Positions 49,700 through 61,085 of a DNA stretch of 64,000 nt are shown piece by piece. How positions within the stretch are numbered: position 1 is the first letter of the stretch; every line of letters starts with the position of its first letter. The notes under the pieces are model-generated. The model saw only the letters and a program-made list of their open reading frames with translations, did no database searches and was not told the origin of the DNA. The stretch comes from Sequoia sempervirens (Eukaryota; Streptophyta; Pinopsida; Cupressales; Cupressaceae). The stretch is taken from the NCBI GenBank assembly GCA_007258455.2, contig VDFB02252616.1, forward strand, positions 118,890,552 through 118,954,551, read 5' to 3'. A program made the translations under genes and the position numbers.

Positions 49700-50010
49700 A
49701 AATAGGTGAAGGAATGCCCTCCAGAGAAAGAGAAAAATGAAGGTACTTTAATCTCTACCCTACATGCTAAACAGGAAAAGAACTATTGGGTTGTTGACAG
49801 TGGTTTTTCACATCACATGATTGGTGATAAGAGTGAGCTTGTTAAACTTGAAAAATATGATGGAGGCTTGGTTATGTTTGGAGATGATATTGGTGCTAAA
49901 ACTTGTGGGATAGGTTCAGTAAGTTTTGATGGCAAGCATAATACTGATGATGTCTACTATGTTAAGGGTTTCATGCATAATCTCTTGAGTGTTTGACAAA
50001 TGTGTAGTAA
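49700..50010 (+). pseudogene. Copia F protease
   Basis: An aspartic protease segment with YWVVDSGFSHHM, so the catalytic Asp-Ser-Gly (49796-49804) is intact, although the usual Cys or Ala after it is Phe. It continues with GIGSVSFDGKHNTDDVYYV and FMHNLLSV, the normal end of copia proteases, followed by a TGA at 49996. This domain alone could fold, but it is cut off from Gag and integrase by stops. Confidence 0.85.
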
Positions 50011-51160
50011 AGGATATAATCTTGTATTTGAGGATGAGAGATGTGAGATCCGGAAAGGATCTAGAACAATAATTGTTGTAGGAAAGAAATATGAAGGAAA
50101 TATTTATCAACTTAAGCGTGTTGATGGATGATGCTTTATGAATTAGATTAATGATAGTTGGTTGTGGCATCAGAGAATGTGTCACATGAATTTTGATAAC
50201 TTGGCAAGGATTAGTCTAGTTCAGTCCGTGAGATATTTTCCAAGGATTACAAAGCCTGTTAATGTTATTTGCAGGAATTTTAAGTTTGGAAAGCAAGCAA
50301 GAAGCCATTACATATCAAGGAGAAATATACTACCAGACTGCTAGATTTAATTCATACAGATCTCTATGGTCCTACAAAAGTGAGAAGTCTACAAGGTGAA
50401 AGGTACTTTATGATTTTGATTGATGATTATTCTAGGTATACATGGGTTACATTTCTAAGAGAGAAATCAAATACATTAGATATATTCAAGACATTGTGTC
50501 TTGAAAGCTATGGTTGAAAATGAAGTGAATTTGAGGATAAAATGCTTAAGGTCTAACAAAGGTGGAGAATTCACCTCCCATGAGTCTAATATGTTTTGTG
50601 AAGTGCATGGAATAAAGATAGTTGTCTACTTCGAGAACTCCTCAGCAAAATGGAGTTGTTGAAAGAAAGAATAGAATAGTTCAAGAGACCACTAGATCAA
50701 TGATTACTAAGGCTGGTTTATCGGAATTGTACTGGAGAGAAGATATTCATACTAGTGTTTATGTATTCAATTGAGTTCAAGCAAGAGAAAATATTACACA
50801 AACCCCCTATGAGCTATGGTGTGGAAGAATTCCTACTGTTAACTATTTCAAGGTATTTGGAAGTAAATGTTATATCAAAAGAGATGAAGAAACTTTAGGA
50901 AAGTTTGATGCAAGAAGTAATGAAGGAATCTTTCTTGGATATTCTACTAAATGAAAAGCTTACAGATGTTTCAATAAAATATTGAGAAAGATAGTAGAAA
51001 GTTCAAATGTCAAGGTTGATGAAACAATGAAGAATTCAATTGATATTGATGGTTATGTATTTGATGAACCTGATTGCGTAAAAATTGAAGGAATTGTGGA
51101 AGAATAGGAAAAGGATGAGAAAGAGAAGTGGAATGAAGAAAATGAAAGAGACGAAGAAGC
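50011..51160 (+). pseudogene. Copia F integrase, inactivated
   Basis: The zinc-binding region (50162-50344) reads LWHQRMCHMNFDNL with the His pair, but the distal Cys pair is damaged (CRNFKFGKQ, second Cys lost). The core has the first Asp in HTDLYGP (Asp codon 50359-50361). A frameshift near 50500 follows, then LRSNKGGEF, where the second catalytic Asp (codon 50555-50557) is Asn. The Glu region QNGVVERKNR survives in another frame (about 50648). The C-terminal segment continues (YELWCGRIPT, GIFLGYSTK) to an acidic tail at about 51160. Confidence 0.85.
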
Positions 51161-52115
51161 TCCGGTGGTGTCTCCTAAGACACCTAGATATGTGCAGAAG
51201 AATTATTCAGAAAGTCAGATCATTGGAGATAAGACAAAAGGAGTGTTGACAAGAAGCAAAGTTGTTGTTGAAGTAAATCTATGTTTATTTTCTGAGATTG
51301 AACCAAAGACTACGAGTGAAACATGTAAATATGAACATTGGATGGAAGCTACAAAAGAACTTATGTAGATTGAGAAGAATCAAACTTGGGAATTAGTCCC
51401 AAGACCGGCAGATAAAAACATTATTGGATCAAAGTGGGTATTCAGAAATAAGTTGAATGAGAATGGAGAAGTGGTTAGAAACAAAGCAAGGCTTGTGTGT
51501 AAAGGTTACTCACAAGTAGAAGGAATAGATTAGGAGACTTTTGCTCCAGTGGCAAGAATGGAAGCTATAAGGATGTTCTTAGTATTTTTTTCTCATAAAG
51601 ATTTCAAGGTCTATCAAATGGATGTCAAGTCTGCATTTTTTAATGGTGAGCTAGAAGAAGAGGTCTACATGGAACAACCAGAAGGATTTTAGCTGTCAAA
51701 TCAACCAGATATGGTGTGCAGATTGAAGAAAGCTTTATATGGATTGAAGCAAGCTCCTAGAGCTTGGTATGCAAGGTTAGATAGGTATTTGATTCAACAA
51801 GGTTTCAACAAAGGTACGACATATATTAATCTGTATTTTAAAATTTAAAATGAAAATTCTTGATTGTGGTTATATATGTTGATGGCATTATTTTTGGAGG
51901 AAATGAAACTATGTGTAAGTTGTTTGTGGAAGAAATACAAAAAAGAATTTGAAATGTTTATGTTTGGAGAGATGAATTTCTTTCTTGGGCTACAAATTAA
52001 TCAAACAAAGAAAGAAAATTTTATTTCACAGTCTAAGTATCTAAAAGAGATGTTGAAAAAGTTTGGGATGGATGGTTCCAAACTGGTATGTACTCCTATG
52101 GTGACTAGTTGAAAA
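51160..52115 (+). pseudogene. Copia F reverse transcriptase, inactivated
   Basis: The frame shows HWMEATKELM, then IIGSKWVFRNKLNENGEVV, then [35 protein letters not shown] and [15 protein letters not shown], all standard copia RT blocks. The active-site box at 51875-51886 reads YVDG instead of YVDD. Stops occur at QPEGF-stop-LSN (TAG where Gln is usual) and elsewhere, with a frame change near 51815-51860. The end (FLGLQINQTKKENFISQSKY) leads into RNase H. Confidence 0.9.
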
Positions 52116-52829
52116 TTGGGTAAATATGATGATTCACCTAAGGTTGATCAGAGCAAGTATAGGTCTATGATTGGTGGAGTATTGTATTTGACTGCTACTA
52201 GACCGAATATTATACATGTTGTCTATCTTGTAGCTAGATTTCAAGAAGATCCTAAGGAAACACATGTTATTACTATTAAAAGAATATTCAAATATTTGAA
52301 TGGCACTCTGGATTATGTGTTATGGTATCCTAGGGATATTGAATTTACACTAAGTGCTTATACAAATGTAGACTGGGCTAGATGTGTACACGATAGAAAG
52401 AGTACAAGTGGTGGTGTATTCTTTCTTGGTTGCAGATTGGTGGTATAGTTGAGTAAAAAGCAAGATTCAGTTTCCTTGTCTATTGTTGAAGCTAAGTATA
52501 TTGTTGTTGCATATTGTTGTACACAATTTCTATGGATGAAACAAACATTGAAAGATATCACAGTGGTGTATGGTGATCCCATTTCTATCTTATGTGATAA
52601 CACAAGTGCAATTAACATTTCGAAGAATCCAGTGATGCACTCGAGGACAAAGCATATAACTATCAGGTATCATTTCTTGAGAGAGAAGGTTGTGGAGAAT
52701 GAAGTAAATCTTGAGTATGTTCCAATGAAGGATCAAATTACTGATATATTTACAAAGGCTCTTCCTAAAGATACTTTTGAGTATCTCAAGGAGAAGTTAT
52801 GGGTCATTTCCCCTCCTTTCTTAAACTAG
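52116..52829 (+). pseudogene. Copia F connection and RNase H
   Basis: It begins with SMIGGVLYLTATRPNI and proceeds to RNase H, with YTNVDWARCVHDRKSTSGG (an Asp usually found in the first motif is Asn), a TAG after CRLVV where Trp is usual, and SIVEAKYIVVAYC (Glu-to-Lys in the E-A-E motif). The last part (ILCDNTSAINISKNPVMHSR to DIFTKALPKDTFEYL) is well kept and ends at the normal stop at 52829. Confidence 0.9.
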
Positions 52830-53173
52830 ATGCATATGGAGATGCATCAGTCTGATGGATCTATGGATCTATCTTTCTTCTAGACTAATGTTTGGTGGCT
52901 ACCTCTTAGGGGGAGTAGGTAGTGTCATGTGTTGTCATTGTATTCTATTTTTAATGTCAAAGGGGAAATCAATGTAAAATATCATTTTCCTTTTCCATTG
53001 ATGTCAAAGGGGGAGAGAAAGAATATGAAAAAGAAAAGAGCAAGAATGTGCAAATATTATCAACTAAGGGGGAGAAACAAACATAAAAATCTTGAGAAGT
53101 GTATTAAGAGCTAGTATGTTGTCTTTGATGGTTTTTCACATCATGTGTTGCCATCAATGACAAAGGGGGAGAT
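52830..53173 (+). promoter_or_regulatory. 3' untranslated region and polypurine tract of copia F
   Basis: AAAGGGGGAGA at 53163-53173 abuts the 3' LTR and is the likely plus-strand primer. Four similar purine runs precede it, near 52912, 52960, 53008 and 53068, each with GGGGA or GGGGGAG. A 61-codon frame here (52929-53114) has no recognised function. Confidence 0.8.
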
Positions 53174-54442
53174 TGTTGCAAGAATGAAAAGAATGAAGGT
53201 GTTGTCATTGATGTCAATTGGTCAATTGGTTATCAATTGGTTGCTATTGTCATTGATTTCATGGTTACAAGTTATTGGTTGTTCATGTCAAGGATATTGA
53301 GAAAATTGTATTGAAGAAAGGTTGCAAGTGTTCAGTGGTTTCTCTAGATTTTTCTCTGGGATTTTCTCCTATGTTTGTGTGGTTTAGATATGTTGATCAT
53401 GGTTGTCAGAAGTTGTTATATCCATATTTTTGGCTACCGATTCATTGTATAGTGCGAGTTATGTTCACCAGTTGTGAACTGTGGTTTACTGTCTTTTTGG
53501 TTGAGGTCCGGGAGAAATGTTGTTGGTCTGAATTTATCTTTGGTAAAGTCTTATAAATTACGGTGCTAAAGTTAATTTCTTATGATTGAATTGAAGATAG
53601 TTTCGGTATCTAGAAGGTTTGTGCTTAATTGTTCTATGTGTTTTACACTGGTTTGGCCAATCTTGTGTTGAACACTATCTTCAGAGTTGATGAAGCATGT
53701 TGGATCTATTTGGGTCATTACCAAGCATGTGTTTGGGTCGCTCTCATTCTAATTCCACCCTAAGATTTTTTGGCGCCAACCTAATTTGAATTTAATGTTG
53801 GATGGCTGAATTTGGATATGTTTCAAAGTTGAAGATGGTATAAATACATAATGGGTTAGTGGTGAAAGGTGTACAAAGAGATAAGTGCAAAGAAATAGAG
53901 AAAATAGATGTGATATTGATGCAAATCAATGAGTGTGTGTGATGAGAGTGTAGCAGATCAGTGTTAAGCCTAAATGTTGAGTTTCTAGATGCAGTGAGCT
54001 GAAGGTGTACTCTACCATTCATGCATGTCTGCAAGTGGTTGAGAAAATTGTGGTTGATTTCTCTGTTGCATTGAGATTGTCTTCTCTTTGTAACATATCT
54101 CTTCTATCTTCTTTGTATCTCTGTGGTAGTGAGACCTCTAGGTTCTTAGCCATTTTGGAAAGTGAGTCCTGATCCAGACAATGAGTCCTTTTTTTGGCAG
54201 TGAGCCTTTGTAATCGATTTTGATATTCTCTATAGTGTGAGTTAATCTTCACCGTGGTTTTTCCCTCATTGGATTTTCCACGTAAATCTGGTGTTGTTGT
54301 GTTTGTGTGATGGTTTTCAATTTATGCACTTGCACTTAATGTTTAATCATTTAAGCAGTGTTAAGGATTAGTTTTGGTGAATGAATTAACGTTTAAATTT
54401 GTGACAACTGATTCACCCCCCTCTCAATTGTCTTGTTCAATA
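53174..54442 (+). repeat. 3' LTR of copia F
   Basis: 1269 bp, TGTTG to CAATA, collinear with 47359-48679 apart from the missing 71-bp unit and small indels. Confidence 0.92.
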
Positions 54443-55177
54443 GATATAGAAGAATAAATCAGATACAAAGCTCATCCTCTTTATTTTCAATTTATTTTAT
54501 CTTTAAATCTCCATCTTTTGTTCCTTTTTTACAAATCTAGTTAGTTTAGGAGTAGTTTAAGGTTAGAATAAGATTTCATTTTCAACAACTTGCTGTTATA
54601 AATCAGATTTGTCATATTTTCAAGTTTTCCTATTGTTTTTATAGTATTGAAAATATTTATTTTTATGCAATAGGTGATTGGAGCAACAACTTATGAATTA
54701 TTTATCTTATTTGTTGATCTCCTAAGTGAATTTAACTAATTGATTACTTGATTACCAACAACCCTTTATATATGTATAACTACATAAGCCACTAAATTAT
54801 CCAACATTGTCATGACCTGACACAAAGAGACCTTGGAGTTATTAATCCCTTGAGGTTGGTCTCCTTTGAGGAGAGGTGGTGCATTTGGTGTTCTACCTAT
54901 ATGTTGATGAGTGTGTCAAAACACCCCTCAACAATGCCTTAGACCCCCTAGAAGAAATTTTGAATGTCCTAATTAGAACTACCCTAGAGTAGAATGTAAA
55001 CTAAAGTCCTTTCTATGAAAGTTAAAGTTATATGATGACATCATAAACTTGATGTCATTGGTTGCAAGTAAACCTCTGAAAACTTAAACTTTTCCTAGTG
55101 GCATTATAAAATTTTAAAAAAAATTGAGGTTGTGTTTGTTTTAGGTTGAAAAGGGTAGGACATGACAAATAGACATC
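54443..55177. other. Flank of copia F, no recognisable content
   Basis: AT-rich sequence with no domain, LTR edge or repeat that I can support apart from the target duplication at 54443-54447. Confidence 0.5.
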
Positions 55178-55420
55178 TTATTTTCTTAATTTATTTACTA
55201 TCAATTCTAAATCATCATATACATGTAGCATCTTGACCTTTTTCTTATGTGCTAATACTAGCCTATAAAAAAGTGTTTCATATTTTACTGCATTGTTTGT
55301 ACAATGAAATTGTAATTTGTATGTAGCTAAGAAATATATACCTTGAGGATTTATCAACTCAGTTCCAATTTTATTTCTTTGACTAAGATCCATCACTTAG
55401 AGTATAAAAACATGCTTTAT
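55178..55420 (-). pseudogene. Gypsy RNase H fragment (minus strand)
   Basis: A 72-codon minus-strand frame contains ATYKLQFHCTNNAVKYETLF and VYDDLELIVNKLRK, the central and C-terminal motifs of gypsy RNase H. It is the same domain as 4990-5211 in element A but a different lineage or copy. The normal neighbours (RT before it, integrase after it) are not recognisable, so this is an isolated scrap. Confidence 0.7.
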
Positions 55421-57399
55421 TTTTTGTTGAAACTTTATCCTCTAAATTGAAAGAGGTAATAATATTTCTATAGTTTTGTTTCGTATCTTCTAAGGAGGAA
55501 TAAGTGGTTTGACTTCGTTAATTTGGAGGTATATTATTGGAATAAAAACCTCTTGAGGAAATTTTGTATCAATATATTATTGTTGGTGTTCTACATTTTT
55601 AGCACTAGTTGATGAATTTTCTAGAGGTATAGTTATAGATTGTAGCTCCTTCAACATGGAAATATCCATTTATTTACTAAGAATAGTGAGGTAAATGGAA
55701 CATGTGAATTATTAGTGCATAGTTTTTGAATCCTACACCAGTTAAATTATAGCAACAAATCTTCAACAAACACTTTCTTCCCTTCTTGAATTAGTGCTAG
55801 GAGTCACTTTCATGAAATTTATTACAACTTAATGTACACCCCTATAGGGTAACTACATGTGGGAGAAATTTGAATACATATATCCTTTCAATATTTTAGA
55901 CCAATCCTAACCTAAAAACATCTGGTCTATTTCAAGAATGTTGACCACTAGAATATCTATTTAATGCTTTACCTATTGATGTGGTTATTATGCACATCAA
56001 CAGGTAGATTAATCTTTTCTCAAATGAACATAAGAACTTATCTTTACTTGAAATAATCACTAATATTTTTTGGTTAAAGATGATATTAGCTATCCCAAGG
56101 CTCGGGAATATTAGGTCTTGACATATTAGGTTTGCTCAAGGCTTGTTGTGAAAATTTGTTGTTAATCACAAGGGGTTTCTAGTTTTTAAGGTTAATTATA
56201 GTCATAGCAAGCAAAGTATTATGAAGATATAGCAGATTTAAGATATATTGCTCTAAAACTTCATGAATATGAAGGATGTGCATGGATATTTCATGAATTC
56301 AAACATTTCAAATCATTTGTAAGAAATATTTAACATCTACTTTGAAGAAAAGCATTAAAAATCCTAAAATTTAAGGTGCTCCCAACTATTATCCACTCAT
56401 ACACCATGAAATAAACTAAATCAAAGAAAAAACACTCTACACTTAACCATATTACTTCATAGTTAGGCATAGAATGATGCAAGAGTTTAAAGAAATTATA
56501 TGAGATCATTTTCCATCGAATAATGTTAGCGTGCACCCAAATCTAGTGCAACACATTGGCTTCTTCAATAGGAATACATAATTAGCTACATAAGATTTTA
56601 TATCAGGAAATAGCTTTAAAATTGGCTTTGATATTAGCAAACTTCAATGGAGTATGTATAATTTTTTAAACTGGAATAGAACAAAAAATAGGAAAAATAA
56701 ATAAAATTGGTGAATATGCCAATCTTATGTCCATAATTCCACAAATTCTAAACATCCATAAAAAGAACAAATATCGGCCTTTTATAGAACACAAGGCCAT
56801 TGAAAAGTTTCAAGAAAGAACACATGACAATATCCAAAAAAATGAAACATAAGGAAACACATGGTACATGATAGTTGGCACTATAATATTCTAGAACAAG
56901 TCAAAGAGACTTTTACTTTTCTTCCATAGTTGAAAGCCTTTGAAGTCTTAGACTGCGGGACACAAGTGTTTTTAAGAAAAATAAAAACTTGCTACCATTA
57001 CCCTTCAAAACCTTTGGCCCTACCACCAAGAGTCAAATTCAAAAATAACTTTATTAATAAACCTCAGGAAACTTGTCACTACATCTGTACATCAAAACCC
57101 TAGGTCTCCATTACCCAATCATCAACATCTCCTCATCAGAACTTTCCTTTGTGTATTTTTCTCCACCTTTTCTCTATTTGTACTCCTAGAATGCAATCAA
57201 AACCCCATCAATACTTTCCCTTGAAATACTCTATGCCATTCTCCAACTGTATTTATGCCACGCATATTCTTCCATCACCTTCTTTATAGATTTGTTTCTT
57301 TGCAACATTTTTATCTCATAAGTATTCATGTGATTTGTGCACTCAGTCACCTCATCAAGGACCTCCCAAATCAATGAGTGAATACAATCATTGTTTATC
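55421..57399. other. Degraded AT-rich DNA, possible minus-strand gypsy remnants
   Basis: Minus-strand frames such as 56536-56330 (MHANIIRWKMISYNFFKLL) are open but carry no motif I can name. The minus frame next to the RNase H scrap (about 55650-55420) is partly open and may belong to the same element. Confidence 0.35.
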
Positions 57400-60300
57400 T
57401 TTTCAATCCAACATCTATATCATTTTTTTCCATGCACTCTTTACACCAGACTAAAAGTCCTCTAGCCTTATTAAACCAATAAAATGCCTCTTTTCATTTT
57501 CCAATTGCATCTTTCATCATTTCTTCACCCTTATTTACCAAATATACCATCTAATATTCAAAAACCTTTATATTTTGTTTGAGCCCTTTGATGGCATCTA
57601 CTTGCTCCTTGGACATCAACACTAGATTTTATGGAAGATCTATTAGTGACTGACTCAATTGGGATATGGCCTTCATAAAATTTTGCAAATGAGTAATGTT
57701 TTCCTTTAAATCTCTTTTCTTCCGCTTGTCCTTTCTCATCTAAGTGGTAGTTGCTTCTAAGTTCATTCTCATCTCTTCCAATTCATGTTCACTGGAAGAG
57801 TGTCATAGGTTGATATTAGTAACCTAATAATCCCTAGTCGTTACTTCATGCTTACTCTTTTCACCAATAGGCATGGCTATTTGGAGAACTCTCCCTCTAG
57901 CTAATCTCACCTAGTTGCATGTTTGACCCTTGCTCTAGTATTTAGCTTAGGGGCTTCTATTTCTTACATTATGTTTTTTAAATCTAGAGGCACCAACTCT
58001 ACTTGCAATGGAGGGGCTAATTGTTGAGCTACCTAGTCAGGTATATCTTCATTTGGCCTAACCTCTTCTTTTCTCTATTCCTATCCACTTGGCCATTTAG
58101 GAACATCCTTTTTGTGTACATGACTATCATCTGTCACCATTTCTGAATCATTTGTCACATCACCCCTAGGTGGAAAATATTATGGGTTCACTTGGTCTTG
58201 CTCTCTCTTTTCTTCTTCTTGGATTCTTGTATCCTCTTCTCCTTTCTTCTCTTCCTCTACACTACTTTTCGGAGCTAGTGATTCTTGTTGCTCTTTCTTA
58301 TCATTTGCATTAAGGTTTTCACCACCTTCTTGTCCTTCATTTGGGGTTTGGGAAGACTCAATATTTCTGCTTACATCTGGACCTTCTCCTTGACCTTAAG
58401 GTTTTTTATTGATAGTCTTTCCTTCATTTTCACTTTGTTGAGATTGATCTTCAACTATATCTGTATCAAGTGCTTCTTCATGCACTTCCTCTTCTATTAT
58501 CGAAATGGGTGCTTAAGGTGTAGTACTAATTTGCTCATCTTGAGGTGGCACCTTTTTACTATTGGATTTTCTCCTTCTAAATTCTTCATTTCCTAAGTAA
58601 GCTAACCCACTATAAATTATGTATCTTCTTCAACATCTAGAACCATTTTTGCTTCAATCCCTTTCTCAATTCCAGGATAAGCCATTGAGACTTCCCTGAG
58701 ATATTGTTATCCTTTTAATTGTTGTATCAGAGTAGACCATTTCTCTACTTGTCTCAAGGAATGATCCATAGTTATTGTAGGTTCTCCCTTTGATATTGAA
58801 TATACTTCTCCCAAGGTTAGATTCATTGTCACTATACTCAGTGATGGTAGAGAAGTAGACATAGCAGCTACCTATTGAGATGTTGACCTTGTCTGGATTT
58901 ACACTTGTGATTTCATAGCTACCTCTTTTGGGCTCAAGAGATTTTCTCTAGGAACTATAGTAGAAGAAGATGCCATGTTTTGTTTTCTCAATTTTTTTGT
59001 AGGAATAGCTAAAGTTTCTCTATTTGGATAATCTAGCTGAGAAGCCACTGAAACCCCTTGACTTGAAACATTAAGGATCCCTTCTCTACTCTACTTAATA
59101 GCTTTGGCTTCGACAATTTTTCTCTTCTTATCTAAACAATCATCATACCCTAACTCACATATCATATTTTGTTTCCTTTTTATTCCCCATTAGTATGTGG
59201 GTGTCATCCCGACTTCTTTTATTAGCTTAATATACTCATATATCCAGGATTGACTGAATTAAAGTACCTACTTGGAGATTTCATCTATAGTTACTATCTC
59301 AAGTTGCCTCCAATTTGGATCTAGAATAGGTTCATCATAAACCTTATCTGGGTTATATGCAGGATTAATAACATCACCATCATCTACATCCATTTCCTCG
59401 GTAAAATCATGTGTTTTGAAAGTTGTCATCTGGTCAATTTCCAACCTATAATAGGACTATTCTCTGACATCATTCTCATCTTCACAATCACCCCATAAAT
59501 CCTCCAAGTGAGGGATATGAGTATACCTCCTATTGTTTTTTTTGGCTAATCTCTTAGTTGGATCATAATTACTCCTTCTAAGCATGAACGGCTCCAACCT
59601 ATATGACTTTAATTCATTATCACACAACTTAGCGATCTTAACTAAGGCACATTTATATTTCCCTATAGTAATAGAAAATTTTACTGGTTCCCTCTTGTGG
59701 GCTTGCTAAAATATTTCATGAGACATCATCACTTGTCTTGAAAATTCTAGAAACACTATTCTATTTGTAGGGTATCTGGGTAACATGTAGGGGTAGCCTG
59801 TAAACCCTTCTATCCTTATGTAAGTGAATTTGGGGAATTGGATATACTAGCACCCAATAGAATGGATAACCTCTTGTGCTTCGAGGGATATTCTCTTTGC
59901 TTTATCTCCCTCCATTAACCTAACTAACCTCATTGAAAAAGCATCATTTACCCTACAGTAATGATTTTGACACTGATTAGTAGTGATTTGAGGAAAATGT
60001 TGATAAACCAATTTGTTCCTTGGTTCTCTGTCCAAAATTCCTACTCCATTTAATCCTTGAATATTTTCTCTTAGAGAATAGGAATATACAATGTATGAAA
60101 ACATGGTGAGCCATTCTAAAGTTGAGAATGGCTAGATGTTCTCAATTATTTTTTCACTGATAAGTCTTGCCCAATGAACCTGAACAAGATTATCCCTCAT
60201 TCTTTTGATAAATGCATACATCCATGGTTTGAATTTGTTTTCATCTCTACAACCTATAATCTGGCTCAATAGGGTTATCATATCTTTTATTTCTTGGATA

Positions 60301-60806
60301 AATAGTGACCTCAATATATTCTTTAGCATCCTAGTAGCCTTTTCTTGGAACCAGGTCAACACCATGACCTTCTTGTTATGCTCTTCCATGGATACATATG
60401 CTTTAGCTATTTCTTCCATTTTCAGTGCATTCATCTTTGGGAACACTAGGATTCCAAATGTGTAAGCAATACCATCTACAAATAGGTCACTTTAAACTCT
60501 TCCTTCTTTGACGACCACCCTTATGTCTGCATCATACCATCTCATGCATTTTAAGACTAACTCTGGGGCTTCCATTGCTAATGGGAACCCTACCGTAAAA
60601 TGCATGCCAATGGAAATCATATTTTTAACATAAGGGTTAGCATTTTATTGTTGAGCCCTCTTCATGAATTCATGTTCGTTAAAGCTTCTCAAATGGGTAA
60701 TTTTCACCAATTTGTAAGTAGGAATTGCCTGTGATATGGGAAATTTTAACTCCTCTTTAGGATGTTTCTTCCGTGAGGTGCTCCTATCTTCCCCAATTTC
60801 CTACAT
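57400..60806 (-). pseudogene. Unrecognised long protein-coding frame broken by stops
   Basis: From an ATG at 60806 the minus strand keeps one frame for about 735 codons (to about 58600), interrupted only by single stops. The frame changes near 58565 and can then be followed to about 57400. The N-terminal third is globular in character (KLVKITHLRSFNEHEFMKRA, MISIGMHFTVGFPLAMEAPE, TWFQEKATRMLKNILRSLF, NKFKPWMYAFIKRM). The middle is acidic (EEMDVDDGDVINPAYNPDKV), then Ser/Gln/Glu-rich and probably disordered (IIEEEVHEEALDTDIVEDQS). The C-terminal part looks coiled-coil (SSSEHELEEMRMNLEATTT, ENITHLQNFMKAISQLSQSL). No transposase, RT, Gag zinc knuckle or enzyme motif is visible. It may be a repeat-family protein specific to this plant group, an antisense retroelement gene, or a host pseudogene. 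Confidence 0.6.
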
Positions 60807-61085
60807 GATTAGGGTATCGATATTCTGCATACAAATTAGGGTAAATCTCAATAATGCACTTTCTACAAATTATTTTCATGAAATTTCATTACCCATCACT
60901 ATTCATTCATCAAATTTAGGTTAATTCAATCAAATTACATACCAATTAATTTAGGAATTAACCAAAAAGAATACCATTCCACTAGAGCCAAGCACATGTA
61001 AGAGGAATTTTTAAAGTTCAATGAAAAGAAAAGTACCTAGTTCAGTTAGTGGTGAGCTTGAGCCAATGCAAAATTAAACTCTAGT
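60807..61085. other. Upstream region of the unknown minus-strand frame
   Basis: 279 bp of AT-rich DNA between the ATG at 60806 and the LTR at 61086. I see no convincing TATA box on the minus strand and no purine tract next to the LTR, so that LTR is not the 3' LTR of something to its left. Confidence 0.4.

Larger units (their letters stand above)
47359..54442 (+). mobile_element. Complete but inactive Ty1/copia element F
   Basis: Full-length architecture: 5' LTR, initiator-Met primer site, gag, protease, integrase, RT, RNase H, purine tract, 3' LTR. Integrase before RT is the Ty1/copia order. LTR starts (TGTTG) and ends (TTGTTCAATA) match. The flanks are AATAT (47354-47358) and GATAT (54443-54447), a 5-bp target duplication with one change. 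The first 165 bp of the two LTRs differ at about 15 positions by eye, mostly transitions, so the insertion is old. All genes carry stops or lost catalytic residues. Confidence 0.93.

Noticed and set aside
58285..58596. 103-codon + strand frame encoding a hydrophobic protein
   Set aside because: It is the antisense of the Glu/Gln-rich part of the long minus-strand frame, which naturally reads as Phe/Leu/Ser-rich on the other strand.
57400..60806. A genetic code with TAA and TAG read as Gln, as in some ciliates, to explain the stop pattern
   Set aside because: Other genes in the window also show frameshifts, lost catalytic residues and TGA stops (for example at 4197 and 49996), and the elements are typical plant retrotransposons. 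Deamination of Gln codons in dead repeats explains the data more simply.
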